From Akkermansia muciniphila (GTDB taxonomy: Bacteria > Verrucomicrobiota > Verrucomicrobiia > Opitutales > Opitutaceae): a stretch of 32,870 bases of DNA. The stretch is from positions 1 through 32,870 of the forward strand of contig CAMDHP010000014.1 in assembly GCA_945898185.1 (NCBI GenBank), written 5' to 3'. Shown here piece by piece: positions 1 through 7,981 of the stretch. The notes under the pieces are model-generated. The model saw only the letters and a list, made by a program, of their open reading frames with translations, did not search any database and was not told where the DNA came from. Both the position numbers and the translations under genes were made by a program. Each line of letters opens with the position of its first letter. Position 1 is the first letter of the stretch.

Positions 1-1
1 C

Positions 2-1465
2 GAAGCCGTCATCGGTCTTGAAGTCCACGTCCAGATCAAGACCCGTTCCAAAATGTTCACCCGTGTCGCCGCCGGCTACGGTCAGCCCGAGAACACGCTC
101 ACCGATCCCACCGTGCTCGCCCTTCCCGGCGCACTGCCGGTGATGAACAAGGCCGCGGTGGACGCCATTATCAAGGCCGGCCTCATGCTCGGCTGCGAGA
201 TCGCGCCCGTCTGCAAGTGGGACCGCAAAAACTACTTCTATCCCGACTCGACCAAGAACTACCAGATCTCACAATACGACCAACCCATCTGCATCGGCGG
301 CACGGTCGAGATCGAGCTGCCCGGCCCGGCCCGCAACATCCAAGGCGAGCACAAGGGCATCCCGCTCACCCGTATCCACCTCGAGGAGGACGTGGGCAAA
401 CTCAACCACGGCTCCGGCGGCTCGCTTATTGATTACAACCGCGCCGGGACCCCGTTGATGGAAATCGTATCCGATCCAGCCCTACGCTCTGCCGATGAGG
501 CTTACGCCTATCTCCAGTCCATCCGCACCAGCATTGTTTACGCTGGCATATCCGACTGCGACATGGAGAAGGGCCAACTCCGCTGCGACGCCAACATCTC
601 CATCCGCCCGGTCGGCGAGACGAAGCTCGGCACCAAGGTTGAGCTCAAAAATCTCAACTCCATCTCCTTCGTGCGCGACGGCATTGCCCACGAGATCGCC
701 CGCCAGCTCGCCGTCACCAAGGCCGGCGGCGTGATCGTGCAGGAGACGCGCGACTACGACGGCATCGCCGGCACCAGCCAGTCCCTCCGCTCCAAGGAGA
801 TGGCGCACGATTATCGCTACTTCCCCGATCCCGATCTTATGCCCGTAAAAGTGGACACCGAGTGGAAGGCCCGCCTCGCCGCCGAGCTGCCCGAGCGCCC
901 CTTCGACAAGCAGCGCCGCTTCATGGCCGCCGAGCCGGACGGCGGCTACGCTCTACCCTACACCCTCGCCAGCGTGCTCATCCCTGACCGTGAACTCTCC
1001 AACTGGTTTGAGCAGGCCGCGAAACTCGCCGGCCCCGGCCGCGCTCAAGCGGTGGGCAACTGGATCGTCAACGACCTGCTGCGCGAACTCGCAGTCTCCG
1101 GCACTACGCTCGACGCCGCCAAGGTCACCCCCGCCGCGCTGGCGGAACTCGTCAGCCTCGTCGCCGCCGGCACCCTTCTGCAAAACGCCGCCAAGGAAGT
1201 TTTCTCCGACCTCGTTGCCACCGGCGACACCCCGTCCGCTATCGTGGCGCGCAAAGGTCTCGCCGCCGCGCCCACCGACACCGCCGAGCTGGAGACCTGG
1301 TGTCGTGAAAGTATCGCCGCGAATGCCAAAGCAGTCGCCGAGTTCAAGTCCGGCAAGGAAGGCGCACTCAACGGACTCAAGGGCCCCGTCATGAAAGCGG
1401 CCAAGGGCAAGGCCAACCCCAAGGCGGTTGACGAGACGCTTCGTCGCCTGCTCGCGGAGCATTAA
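2..1465 (+). CDS. gatB: Asp-tRNA(Asn)/Glu-tRNA(Gln) amidotransferase subunit B (5' partial)
   Basis: GatB is the tRNA-binding/kinase subunit of GatCAB, which converts misacylated Glu-tRNA(Gln) or Asp-tRNA(Asn) to the correct amide in the cytoplasm. The frame is already open at base 2 and reads the family's N-terminal motif GLEVHVQIKT before the first in-window ATG (base 53), so the true start lies upstream of the window and only a few residues are missing. Other family marks are a CKWDRKNYFYPD-type segment, YQISQYDQPI, HLEEDVGKLNH and, in the last 150 residues, the helical GatB/YqeY domain that contacts the tRNA. About 488 residues are visible, close to the usual full length of 475-500. An acetyltransferase gene follows 24 bp later on the same strand. 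gatA and gatC are not in the window and may lie upstream. Confidence 0.96.
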   Translation, partial: EAVIGLEVHVQIKTRSKMFTRVAAGYGQPENTLTDPTVLALPGALPVMNKAAVDAIIKAGLMLGCEIAPVCKWDRKNYFYPDSTKNYQISQYDQPICIGGTVEIELPGPARNIQGEHKGIPLTRIHLEEDVGKLNHGSGGSLIDYNRAGTPLMEIVSDPALRSADEAYAYLQSIRTSIVYAGISDCDMEKGQLRCDANISIRPVGETKLGTKVELKNLNSISFVRDGIAHEIARQLAVTKAGGVIVQETRDYDGIAGTSQSLRSKEMAHDYRYFPDPDLMPVKVDTEWKARLAAELPERPFDKQRRFMAAEPDGGYALPYTLASVLIPDRELSNWFEQAAKLAGPGRAQAVGNWIVNDLLRELAVSGTTLDAAKVTPAALAELVSLVAAGTLLQNAAKEVFSDLVATGDTPSAIVARKGLAAAPTDTAELETWCRESIAANAKAVAEFKSGKEGALNGLKGPVMKAAKGKANPKAVDETLRRLLAEH

Positions 1466-1489
1466 GACTCACCACCCCAAAAAAAACTC

Positions 1490-2026
1490 ATGCTTACGCT
1501 GCCCGTCGCCCCCGGTCTGCACCTAACGCAACTACACCCCGACGACACTGAGGAGTTGTTTGCCCTCACCGATACCAACCGCGCCCACTTGCGCCGTTGG
1601 TTGCCTTGGCTCGATGCCACGCGCGTTGCCGCCACCACCGCGAAGTTCATCGCGCAAACGCAGCGTGAAGCGACCGCCGGCACCGGGCTGCATTTCGCGA
1701 TCTACGAGCAGACTATCATGGTTGGCATAATCGGATACGTGCGCATAGATTCAGCGAATCGCGGCGCTTACATCGGCTACTGGCTCGCCGACGACGCGCA
1801 GGGACGCGGCATCATGACCCGCGCGGTGACCACCCTCTACACTTACGGCTTTGCGAAAATGGATCTTCACCGCCAGGTCATCCTCTGCGCCGAGCAAAAC
1901 ACCGCCAGTTGTGCCGTGGCCGAGCGCTGCGGTTTCCAGTTTGAAGGTGTCTCCCGCGATGCCGAGTGGCTCTACGACGCCTGCGTCAGCCTCCGCGTTT
2001 ACGCCCGCCTGCGCACCGACGCCTGA
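1490..2026 (+). CDS. GNAT acetyltransferase, RimJ/RimL type
   Basis: This 178-residue protein is a GCN5-related N-acetyltransferase of the RimJ/RimL/YdaF subgroup (Acetyltransf_3 fold), which moves the acetyl group of acetyl-CoA to an amino group, often the N-terminus of a protein. Visible marks are the N-terminal L..LHPDDTEELFALTDTNR stretch with the following LRRWLPWLD, the central beta strands around residues 67-95 (HFAIYE, GYWLADDAQGRG), the acetyl-CoA pyrophosphate loop DAQGRGIMTRA, and the C-terminal N-x-x-S-C-A-V-A-E-R-C-G-F segment. The length is typical for the family. It starts 24 bp after gatB and may be read from the same transcript. The substrate cannot be predicted; a ribosomal protein or an antibiotic are both possible. 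Confidence 0.85.
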   Translation: MLTLPVAPGLHLTQLHPDDTEELFALTDTNRAHLRRWLPWLDATRVAATTAKFIAQTQREATAGTGLHFAIYEQTIMVGIIGYVRIDSANRGAYIGYWLADDAQGRGIMTRAVTTLYTYGFAKMDLHRQVILCAEQNTASCAVAERCGFQFEGVSRDAEWLYDACVSLRVYARLRTDA

Positions 2027-2071
2027 CCATTGCCTGCCACCGGCCGGCAGCCGCAGTTAATACTAGGAATC

Positions 2072-2100
2072 TTGTTTTCCCAAAGCGGTGGGGGTAATTA
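2072..2100 (+). promoter_or_regulatory. candidate sigma-70 promoter for the M48 protease gene
   Basis: TTGTTT (2072-2077) and TAATTA (2095-2100) are separated by exactly 17 bases and lie in a locally AT-richer gap of otherwise GC-rich sequence. A transcript would begin near 2107 and leave a leader of about 90 bases that includes a small palindrome GATCG-TTA-CGATC (2102-2114). The rest of the gap 2027-2193 shows no gene. Confidence 0.35.
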
Positions 2101-2193
2101 AGATCGTTACGATCCTCGTCCCCGCCCTCAAAACGGCGGTTCTGGAAAAGAGGAATCACGGATTTACTCGCTCGGAGCGGGAAACGCGCTCTC

Positions 2194-3450
2194 TTGGGCG
2201 ACATGGATTTGGCCAACGTGCTCTTTATCGTCTGGGGAATGATCGCGCTCAAACTGTTCGCCGAGCTCGGTCTGGCGGCGCTGAACCGTCGCGAAGTGAA
2301 GCGGCACGCCGAAGTCGCCCCGCCGGCCGTGGCCGCGATGGTGGACGCCTCCACGTATCGCAACAGCGTCGCCTATACGTTGGCAAAAAACCGCTTCGGC
2401 ATGGTGAGCCACGTCTTCGAGGCCGGCGTGCTGGCGTTGCTCCTTGGCAGCACGATCCTGCCTTGGCTGTTTGCCCACATTGGGGTTTGGGCGCCGATGG
2501 CGAAGTGGGATGACGCCCTCTTCATCCTCGCGGCCGGTGTGCTGGCTGGCCTGCCCGGCCTGCCCTTCGAGTGGTGGGAACAGTTCCGCCTGGAGGCGCA
2601 ATTCGGCTTTAATAAAACGACCCCGGCACTCTGGGTGAGCGACAAACTCAAAGGCGCGGCACTCGCGCTCGGCCTCGGTTTTCCTATTTTGTGGGGCCTT
2701 CTCTCGCTTATCGGCTGGGTGGGCGCGGCGTGGTGGCTCTGGGGCTTCGGCCTGCTCTTTGGATTTCAGCTCCTAATGGTCGTATTTTATCCGCGGCTGA
2801 TTCTCCCGCTGTTCAACAAGCTATCGCCGTTGCCCGAAGGGGAGTTGCGCGAGCGACTCTTCGCGCTCGCGGGGCGCACCGGTTTCAAAGCCGCGACCAT
2901 CGAGGTGATCGACGGGAGCAAACGCTCCGGCCACGCCAACGCGTTTTTCACCGGCTTCGGCCGCTTCCGTCGTATCGTGCTTCTCGATACGTTGATCAAC
3001 CAGCTCACTCCGACCGAGGTCGAGGCCGTGCTTGCCCATGAGGTGGGCCATTACCGCAAGGGCCATGTGCCAAAAATGCTTCTCACTTCGGCGGCGCTGC
3101 AATTGGGCGGCTTCGCAGCAATTGCGGCCCTCGCGCGCAGTGCGTGGTTCAATCCCGCGTTCGGTTTCCCTTCGGGTGAGCTGGCACCGGCGTTCCTGCT
3201 TTTCGGGCTGACCAGCGGGCTGGTGTTTTTCTGGTTCGCTCCCATAGGCAACCGGGTGTCGCGCAAACACGAGTTCGAGGCCGATGCGTTCGCTCGTGAA
3301 GCGATGGGCGGGCCGGCGCCGCTGGTGGCGGCCCTGCGAAAACTGGCGCAAAAGAGCCTCGTCAACCTCACGCCGCACCCGCTCTTCAGCGCGGTTTACT
3401 ACTCGCATCCGGCGCTGGTCGAGCGGGAGCGCGCGCTGACCGAGGGCTGA
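2194..3450 (+). CDS. M48 family membrane metallopeptidase (Ste24/CAAX protease 1 type)
   Basis: This is a zinc metalloprotease of the inner membrane, of the same family as yeast Ste24 and related to HtpX, probably acting in membrane-protein quality control. The zinc motif HEVGH is at residues 282-286 (His codons 3037 and 3049) and the third-ligand motif EFEAD is at residues 360-364. Several hydrophobic segments precede the catalytic region (around residues 5-25, 75-100, 110-125, 155-210) and two follow it (about 295-315 and 330-350). The 418-residue length matches the M48A subfamily and is longer than HtpX. The start may be the TTG at 2194 or, more likely, the ATG at 2203 three codons later; neither has a strong ribosome-binding site. 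The next gene begins 2 bases after the stop, so the two are probably co-transcribed. Confidence 0.9.
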   Translation: MGDMDLANVLFIVWGMIALKLFAELGLAALNRREVKRHAEVAPPAVAAMVDASTYRNSVAYTLAKNRFGMVSHVFEAGVLALLLGSTILPWLFAHIGVWAPMAKWDDALFILAAGVLAGLPGLPFEWWEQFRLEAQFGFNKTTPALWVSDKLKGAALALGLGFPILWGLLSLIGWVGAAWWLWGFGLLFGFQLLMVVFYPRLILPLFNKLSPLPEGELRERLFALAGRTGFKAATIEVIDGSKRSGHANAFFTGFGRFRRIVLLDTLINQLTPTEVEAVLAHEVGHYRKGHVPKMLLTSAALQLGGFAAIAALARSAWFNPAFGFPSGELAPAFLLFGLTSGLVFFWFAPIGNRVSRKHEFEADAFAREAMGGPAPLVAALRKLAQKSLVNLTPHPLFSAVYYSHPALVERERALTEG

Positions 3451-3452
3451 AA

Positions 3453-4427
3453 ATGTCGAAACCCATTCGGTCTCTGGTCGGTGCTCTTCTGGCGTTGATG
3501 GCCGCGGCGGCCACCCGCGCGGCGGACACCCTCACGCTGGCGACCTATAACGTCCAAAACTACACGCTCGAAAACCGCCAGCTGGCGGCGGGCGGCGGCT
3601 TCCGGCCGGATTACCCAAAACCCGAGGCGGAAAAGGCAGCGTTGCGCGCGGTTATCCGCAAACTCGACGCCGACGTGATCGCCTTTCAGGAAATGGGTGG
3701 GCCGCCGTTCTTGGAGGAGTTGCGACGCGATCTGGCAAGCGAGGGGGTCAGCTATCCCTACGGCGAGGCGATGCTCGCGGCCGACGAAAAACGCGGTCTG
3801 GCGGTGCTCAGCCGCGTGCCGCTCGGGGCGGTGACGCCGCATCGTGATTTGGTCGGGGCGCGCGCGCCGGTGGATGGCGCGGGCGGCTCCGGAACATCTA
3901 CCGCTCCGGTGGGGGTGCGGCGCGGGCTTTTGGAGGTGGAGGTGCCCTGGCCGGAAGGCGGCGGAGACGGGGTGGTGACGCTTTTTGTGGTCCACCTGAA
4001 AAGCCGTCTTACCGACGATAAGAGTGACCCCGCCGCCGATGAGCAGCGCTCCGCCGAAGCGGTGGCGGTGCGCGAGCGGATTTTGCAGCGTGTGACCAAG
4101 CCGGAGACGGATGACGGCGGCGCGCCCAATACGGGGCGTTACGTGGTGCTGGGTGATTTCAACGACGTGCCGGGCAGCCGAGCACTGCGCGCGGTGCAGG
4201 CGAAGGGAAAACGCGAGATCGCGACATGGGTGGACGCAGCGGACTCGCGAGGGCACCGCTGGACGCACGCCTATGCTACCCGAGCGGTGTATTCACGATT
4301 TGACCATGTGTTAGTATCGGCGGCGCTTCTTTCAGCGGTGGAGCGGGCCCGGATCGAGGATGCCCCCGAAACGGCTTTGGCCAGCGACCACCGGCCTCTG
4401 GTGTTGCGCCTGCGTGCACTCAAATAA
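3453..4427 (+). CDS. secreted endonuclease/exonuclease/phosphatase family protein
   Basis: This 324-residue protein has the DNase I-like fold (EEP superfamily), a metal-dependent phosphodiesterase/phosphatase family that includes nucleases and lipid phosphatases. The N-terminus has a clear signal peptide (basic start, hydrophobic stretch to about residue 19, cut near ATRAA-DTL), so it acts outside the cytoplasm. EEP motifs appear in order: TYNVQN near residue 30, VIAFQE with the metal-binding Glu near 75, VVHLKS near 182, GDFNDVPGS near 233, RFDHVLVS near 284 and the catalytic-type ASDHRPL near 312. The ATG lies 2 bases after the M48 protease stop. Whether it degrades DNA, as in periplasmic or extracellular nucleases, or another phosphodiester cannot be told from sequence. 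Confidence 0.88.
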   Translation: MSKPIRSLVGALLALMAAAATRAADTLTLATYNVQNYTLENRQLAAGGGFRPDYPKPEAEKAALRAVIRKLDADVIAFQEMGGPPFLEELRRDLASEGVSYPYGEAMLAADEKRGLAVLSRVPLGAVTPHRDLVGARAPVDGAGGSGTSTAPVGVRRGLLEVEVPWPEGGGDGVVTLFVVHLKSRLTDDKSDPAADEQRSAEAVAVRERILQRVTKPETDDGGAPNTGRYVVLGDFNDVPGSRALRAVQAKGKREIATWVDAADSRGHRWTHAYATRAVYSRFDHVLVSAALLSAVERARIEDAPETALASDHRPLVLRLRALK

Positions 4428-4520
4428 AACTGCAGCTGAAAATGACTGCTCCATGGAGAAGCTACGACATTTCCTAAAATGCTCTTGAACGCCTAGGGGT
4501 TGCCCTGGGCAAAGGGGCAC

Positions 4521-4549
4521 AAAAAACGGAGACCGTGAAAAGGTCTCCG
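4521..4549 (-). terminator. intrinsic terminator of the IPT-domain lipoprotein gene
   Basis: A perfect 8-bp stem, CGGAGACC (4527-4534) against GGTCTCCG (4542-4549), encloses a 7-base loop. On the minus strand it is followed directly by a run of six T (the A run at 4521-4526). It lies about 34 bases past the stop of the minus-strand lipoprotein gene. On the plus strand there is no T run, so it should end only the minus-strand transcript. Confidence 0.85.
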
Positions 4550-4582
4550 CTGAAAAGCGGGTCAAAGGTCGAGGCGTTGAGC

Positions 4583-5497
4583 TTACTGAACGATCACTGG
4601 AATGGTGACTTCGCCATTGCTGTAGCCCTTTAGAAAGAGGCTGCCGGTGCCGGGCTTGCCGCCCTTGACGTCAATGGTGACGGCGGTCTGGCCCTCGGGC
4701 ACGATGACCTCGGGCATGACGACGCTCTCGGGGATGTCGGTCGTGACATCGAGAAGCTGGCCGCCGGGGCCGGCGGGCACCGATACGGTAAAGGTAAGCG
4801 GCTGGCTCAAGTCCTTGGAGAGGGTGAGGGCGCTGGGCGAGACATCCACCGAGGCGGGGTCAACGCGGAAGGTGCCGACGGGGGAGTTGCCGGCTGCACC
4901 CTCGAGGGTGACGCGGTAGTTTCGACCGGTGGCGACGGCGGGAACGATAAAGCTGAGGGAGTTGGCGGACTCGTTAATGGTCTTCACCGTGACGTCGTCG
5001 AACTTGATGATGTCGGCGTTGCCAAAACCGCGTCCGACGACGCTGATACGGGATCCGACGGGTCCGCGATTGGTTTCCAGGGACATCACGTAGCGACTGA
5101 CAATGCGGGCGCGGACGACGTCAATGTAGTCCTGGCGGCGACGAATTAGGCCGTCGTTATCAACGCTATAGTCAATGACGTAATAGTAGGCGACGTCGTC
5201 GCGACCGGCGGGAAGTTTGAATTCGTATTCGAAGACGCCCTTGCCGAGCGCACCGCTCTCCATCTTGTGGGTCTGGCCATCAATGACGATGGTGGCGCTG
5301 ATGCTGTCGCCAATGACGTGGGTGGACGTGGGCTTCACGTTCACGGCAAAGCTATAAATGCGCGAGGGATTCTCGGGCAGAACCTTGGGCGTGAGGTTGG
5401 TTATTTGCAGATCGCAACCGGCGAGCAGGGCCAGGGTGGCGGCGCAAAATAGGGAGCGAAACAGACGCGGTAGGGTGAAACGAGTGGAAGTGTGCAT
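4583..5497 (-). CDS. IPT/TIG-domain surface lipoprotein, function unknown
   Basis: The product (304 residues from the ATG at 5497) has a basic N-terminus, a hydrophobic stretch and a lipobox LLAGC with Cys28, so it should be a lipid-anchored envelope protein. A beta-rich first domain (about 30-135) is followed by an IPT/TIG immunoglobulin-like domain (about 140-220: GPVGSRISVVGRGFG, then DIIKFDDV and a strand ending in VTLEGAAGNSPVGTF) and a final Ig-like/cadherin-type domain (about 225-304). The open frame extends upstream to 5734, but that part overlaps the divergent radical SAM gene and lacks signal-peptide character, so the start at the signal peptide is chosen. It is a single-gene unit with its own terminator. 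The role is unknown; such domains are common in surface and extracellular binding proteins. Confidence 0.8.
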   Translation of the reverse strand: MHTSTRFTLPRLFRSLFCAATLALLAGCDLQITNLTPKVLPENPSRIYSFAVNVKPTSTHVIGDSISATIVIDGQTHKMESGALGKGVFEYEFKLPAGRDDVAYYYVIDYSVDNDGLIRRRQDYIDVVRARIVSRYVMSLETNRGPVGSRISVVGRGFGNADIIKFDDVTVKTINESANSLSFIVPAVATGRNYRVTLEGAAGNSPVGTFRVDPASVDVSPSALTLSKDLSQPLTFTVSVPAGPGGQLLDVTTDIPESVVMPEVIVPEGQTAVTIDVKGGKPGTGSLFLKGYSNGEVTIPVIVQ

Positions 5498-5532
5498 CGA
5501 GATTTGGGTGTCCAATGAGACCGGGATGCAAC

Positions 5533-6735
5533 ATGGATGGTGGTCGAATGGCAATGAGCGAAATTGAGCCCACCGTATCCGCCGCGTTTTCACACAGTCC
5601 GCTTGGCCTTTACGTGCACGTGCCCTTTTGCGCCAGCACGTGTGATTTCTGTGCGTTTTACCAGACGACACCGACCCGGGCAGGGGTGGTTTCTTACCTG
5701 GAAACGGTGGGTGCAGAGCTAAGATTAGCGGCACTGCGCAAGCGGGTTTCCACCGTGTTTTGGGGCGGTGGCACGCCCGGCCTGCTTGCGCCGGAAGACT
5801 TGCGCACGCTGGGCGAAACCGTGCTGGCGGCGTGCGGCGGGCAACCGGCGGAGTGGACGGTCGAGCTCGCCCCCGCTTCGGTGACGGACGCGCGGCTGGC
5901 GATTTTGAAGGAACTCGGTGTGACGCGGGTATCGCTCGGGGTGCAGAGTTTCTCCCCCGAATTGCTCGATGGCCTCGGCCGCCAGCACACCCGCGAGCAA
6001 GTGCTGAAAGCCTACGAACGCGTGCGGGCGGCGGATTTTTCGAGTGTCAACCTCGACCTCATGTTCGCTCTGCCGGGGCAGGACGCGGCCGCTTGGGCGC
6101 TCGATTTGGAAACCGCCATCGCGCTGGCTCCGGATCACCTTTCGACCTATTGCCTGACCTTCGAGGAGGACACAAAGCTCTGGGTGAAGCTCTCCAAAGG
6201 TCAGGTGAAGCTCGATTCCGAGCACGAGGCGCGCCTCTACGAGCGCACTTGGGACACCTTGGAGGGAGCGGGCTACGCGCAGTATGAGGTTTCTAACTTC
6301 GCTAGGCCGGGGCACATCTGTAACCATAATCTTAATACGTGGCGCATGCATGAGTGGGTCGGGATCGGTCCCTCGGCGGCGGGCCAGCACGACGGCGTGC
6401 GCGGGGCCAACACCGCCGACCTGGAAAAGTGGATCGCGGGCGTGGCTCGCGGCGAACGTATGACCGAGGACCGCGCGCACCTGACGCCCTCGCTGCTGGT
6501 CGAGGACGCTATGGTGTTCGGCCTTCGACTCAACGAAGGCGTGAACCTGACGGCGCTGCGCGCACGGTTCCCGGCGGCGGGCTGGGCGGAGCTGGAGTCA
6601 ACGCTGACGCGACTGGAAGAGCAGGGATTACTGGAGCGGGCGAGTGGCGGTGCGGGGGTGAAACTCACGCGGCGCGGGCGCTTGCTGGCCGATTCCGTTG
6701 GCAGCGAGCTGGTCGGTATGTTGACCGAGGTCTGA
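5533..6735 (+). CDS. hemW: HemW-like radical SAM protein (coproporphyrinogen oxidase-like)
   Basis: This is a radical SAM protein of the HemW/HemN family. The cluster motif C-x3-C-x2-C lies at codons 5629, 5641 and 5650 in the context VPFCASTCDFC, which fits HemW. It is followed by GGGTP (near 5763) and the C-terminal HemW helical domain. HemW is regarded as a haem chaperone that loads haem into respiratory enzymes, whereas HemN is the oxygen-independent coproporphyrinogen III oxidase; the length of about 400 residues favours HemW. Possible ATG starts are 5515, 5533, 5548 and 5554. I favour 5533, which has GGGA six bases ahead, though 5548 and 5554 are also plausible. The gene diverges from the lipoprotein gene with only 35 bp between starts, and converges on the dus gene. 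Confidence 0.88.
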   Translation: MDGGRMAMSEIEPTVSAAFSHSPLGLYVHVPFCASTCDFCAFYQTTPTRAGVVSYLETVGAELRLAALRKRVSTVFWGGGTPGLLAPEDLRTLGETVLAACGGQPAEWTVELAPASVTDARLAILKELGVTRVSLGVQSFSPELLDGLGRQHTREQVLKAYERVRAADFSSVNLDLMFALPGQDAAAWALDLETAIALAPDHLSTYCLTFEEDTKLWVKLSKGQVKLDSEHEARLYERTWDTLEGAGYAQYEVSNFARPGHICNHNLNTWRMHEWVGIGPSAAGQHDGVRGANTADLEKWIAGVARGERMTEDRAHLTPSLLVEDAMVFGLRLNEGVNLTALRARFPAAGWAELESTLTRLEEQGLLERASGGAGVKLTRRGRLLADSVGSELVGMLTEV

Positions 6736-6796
6736 GCGGCGCTGTGCGTATCCCTGTGAGCGGCGCGGGGGCGATCCTTCACGCTCCTGCGTTCGA

Positions 6797-7876
6797 TCAC
6801 GCGGTGACGTTTTCCAGCGAGCAACCATCGGCGTCGGGCGTCTCGCAATTCGGCCGGGCCACGACGCCCGCGTAAGGCTCGTCGGAGAACGGCGCTTCTC
6901 CGGGTGCGAGCAGATGCTCGTCGCACACCGCGAACAACTGCGCGGCCGAGGCGGTGCGGCGCATGGCGTGGAGAAATGCCCCCTCGGGGTCCACGGATTG
7001 GCCGACGAAATTGAGGTATTTCTTCATCTTGTTTACGTGGGCGAGCTCTGGGATGCCCTCGTGCCAGGTGCTTTTGAACAGGTCCACGACGTAGGCGTGC
7101 ACATCGCGCAGCGTCGGCGCGAACACGGGCTCGCCCGCGATTTTTTGGCGGATCTGTCGAAAAATCCATGGATTGCGAATGGCATGACGCCCCACCATCA
7201 AGCCGCCGGCGCCGGTCTCGGCGAGGATGCGGACAGCGGCGTTGGCCGACGTGACGTTCCCGTTGGCGATGACGGGGCAGGGGACTGAGCGCACGGCGCG
7301 GGCAATCTCGGCGTAACGAACCTCGCTGCGATACATCTCCTTCACGGTGCGGCCATGAACGACGAGCAGGTCAACCCGATGGCGCGCGACCGAGGCGAGG
7401 ATGGCCTCGAAGTTACGCGTATCCTCAAAGCCGATGCGCATTTTTACCGTGAATAGCCCGGGACAGGCCGCGCGCATGGCTTCGATGATGGCGTCCACGT
7501 GCGCGGGATCGCGGAGCAGGCCGCCGCCGACATTTTTTTTGTAAACCTTGGGCGCGGGGCAGCCGAGATTCAGGTCAATACCGGCGACGGGATGAAGCAG
7601 CAGCTCGGCGATCGTGCGGGTGATGTGGGGAATCTCCTCGCCGATGAGCTGCGCGAAGACTGGTCGGCCGGTGCGGTTCTCATCAATGGAGCGGACGATG
7701 TGTTTTTCCGGACGGGACTGGGCGTGGACGCGGAGAAACTCGGTGACGAAGTAGTCCGGCGCGCCATGCCGTGCGCTGAGGGCCATGAACGCGAGATCGG
7801 TGACATCCTGCATCGGCGCAAGCGCGAGCATAGGCGCTTCTAGCCGGACGGTCGGGGTCTGGAGGAAAACGGGCAC
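6797..7876 (-). CDS. dus: tRNA-dihydrouridine synthase
   Basis: A flavoprotein of the Dus family, which uses FMN and NADPH to reduce uridines of the tRNA D-loop to dihydrouridine. The 359-residue protein shows the TIM-barrel start APMQDVTD (about 20-27), the catalytic-cysteine motif NLGCPAPKVYKKNVGGGLL (Cys106), VKMRIGF (about 144-150), VVHGRT (about 173-178), VIANGNV and the FMN-phosphate segment GGLMVGRHAIRNPWIF. The length is usual for the family. I cannot decide between the DusA, DusB and DusC classes. The gene is convergent with hemW across a 61-bp gap with no obvious terminator. It may be the last gene of the minus-strand run that includes the Feo operon 105 bp upstream. Confidence 0.93.
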   Translation of the reverse strand: MPVFLQTPTVRLEAPMLALAPMQDVTDLAFMALSARHGAPDYFVTEFLRVHAQSRPEKHIVRSIDENRTGRPVFAQLIGEEIPHITRTIAELLLHPVAGIDLNLGCPAPKVYKKNVGGGLLRDPAHVDAIIEAMRAACPGLFTVKMRIGFEDTRNFEAILASVARHRVDLLVVHGRTVKEMYRSEVRYAEIARAVRSVPCPVIANGNVTSANAAVRILAETGAGGLMVGRHAIRNPWIFRQIRQKIAGEPVFAPTLRDVHAYVVDLFKSTWHEGIPELAHVNKMKKYLNFVGQSVDPEGAFLHAMRRTASAAQLFAVCDEHLLAPGEAPFSDEPYAGVVARPNCETPDADGCSLENVTA

Positions 7877-7981
7877 GGGGTGATACGGGAGCGTTAAATG
7901 CGCCGAGTGCGAGCCGGGAATCGAGTGGTGCCACGGGTTCAGACCGCCGCTCCGCGAGGGAGACCGGCGGGGGCGTGCGGC

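Noticed and set aside
7877-7981. Possible terminator between the FeoB membrane gene and dus (CCGCC with GGCGG near 7945-7972)
   Set aside because: The loop is long and no T run follows on the minus strand.
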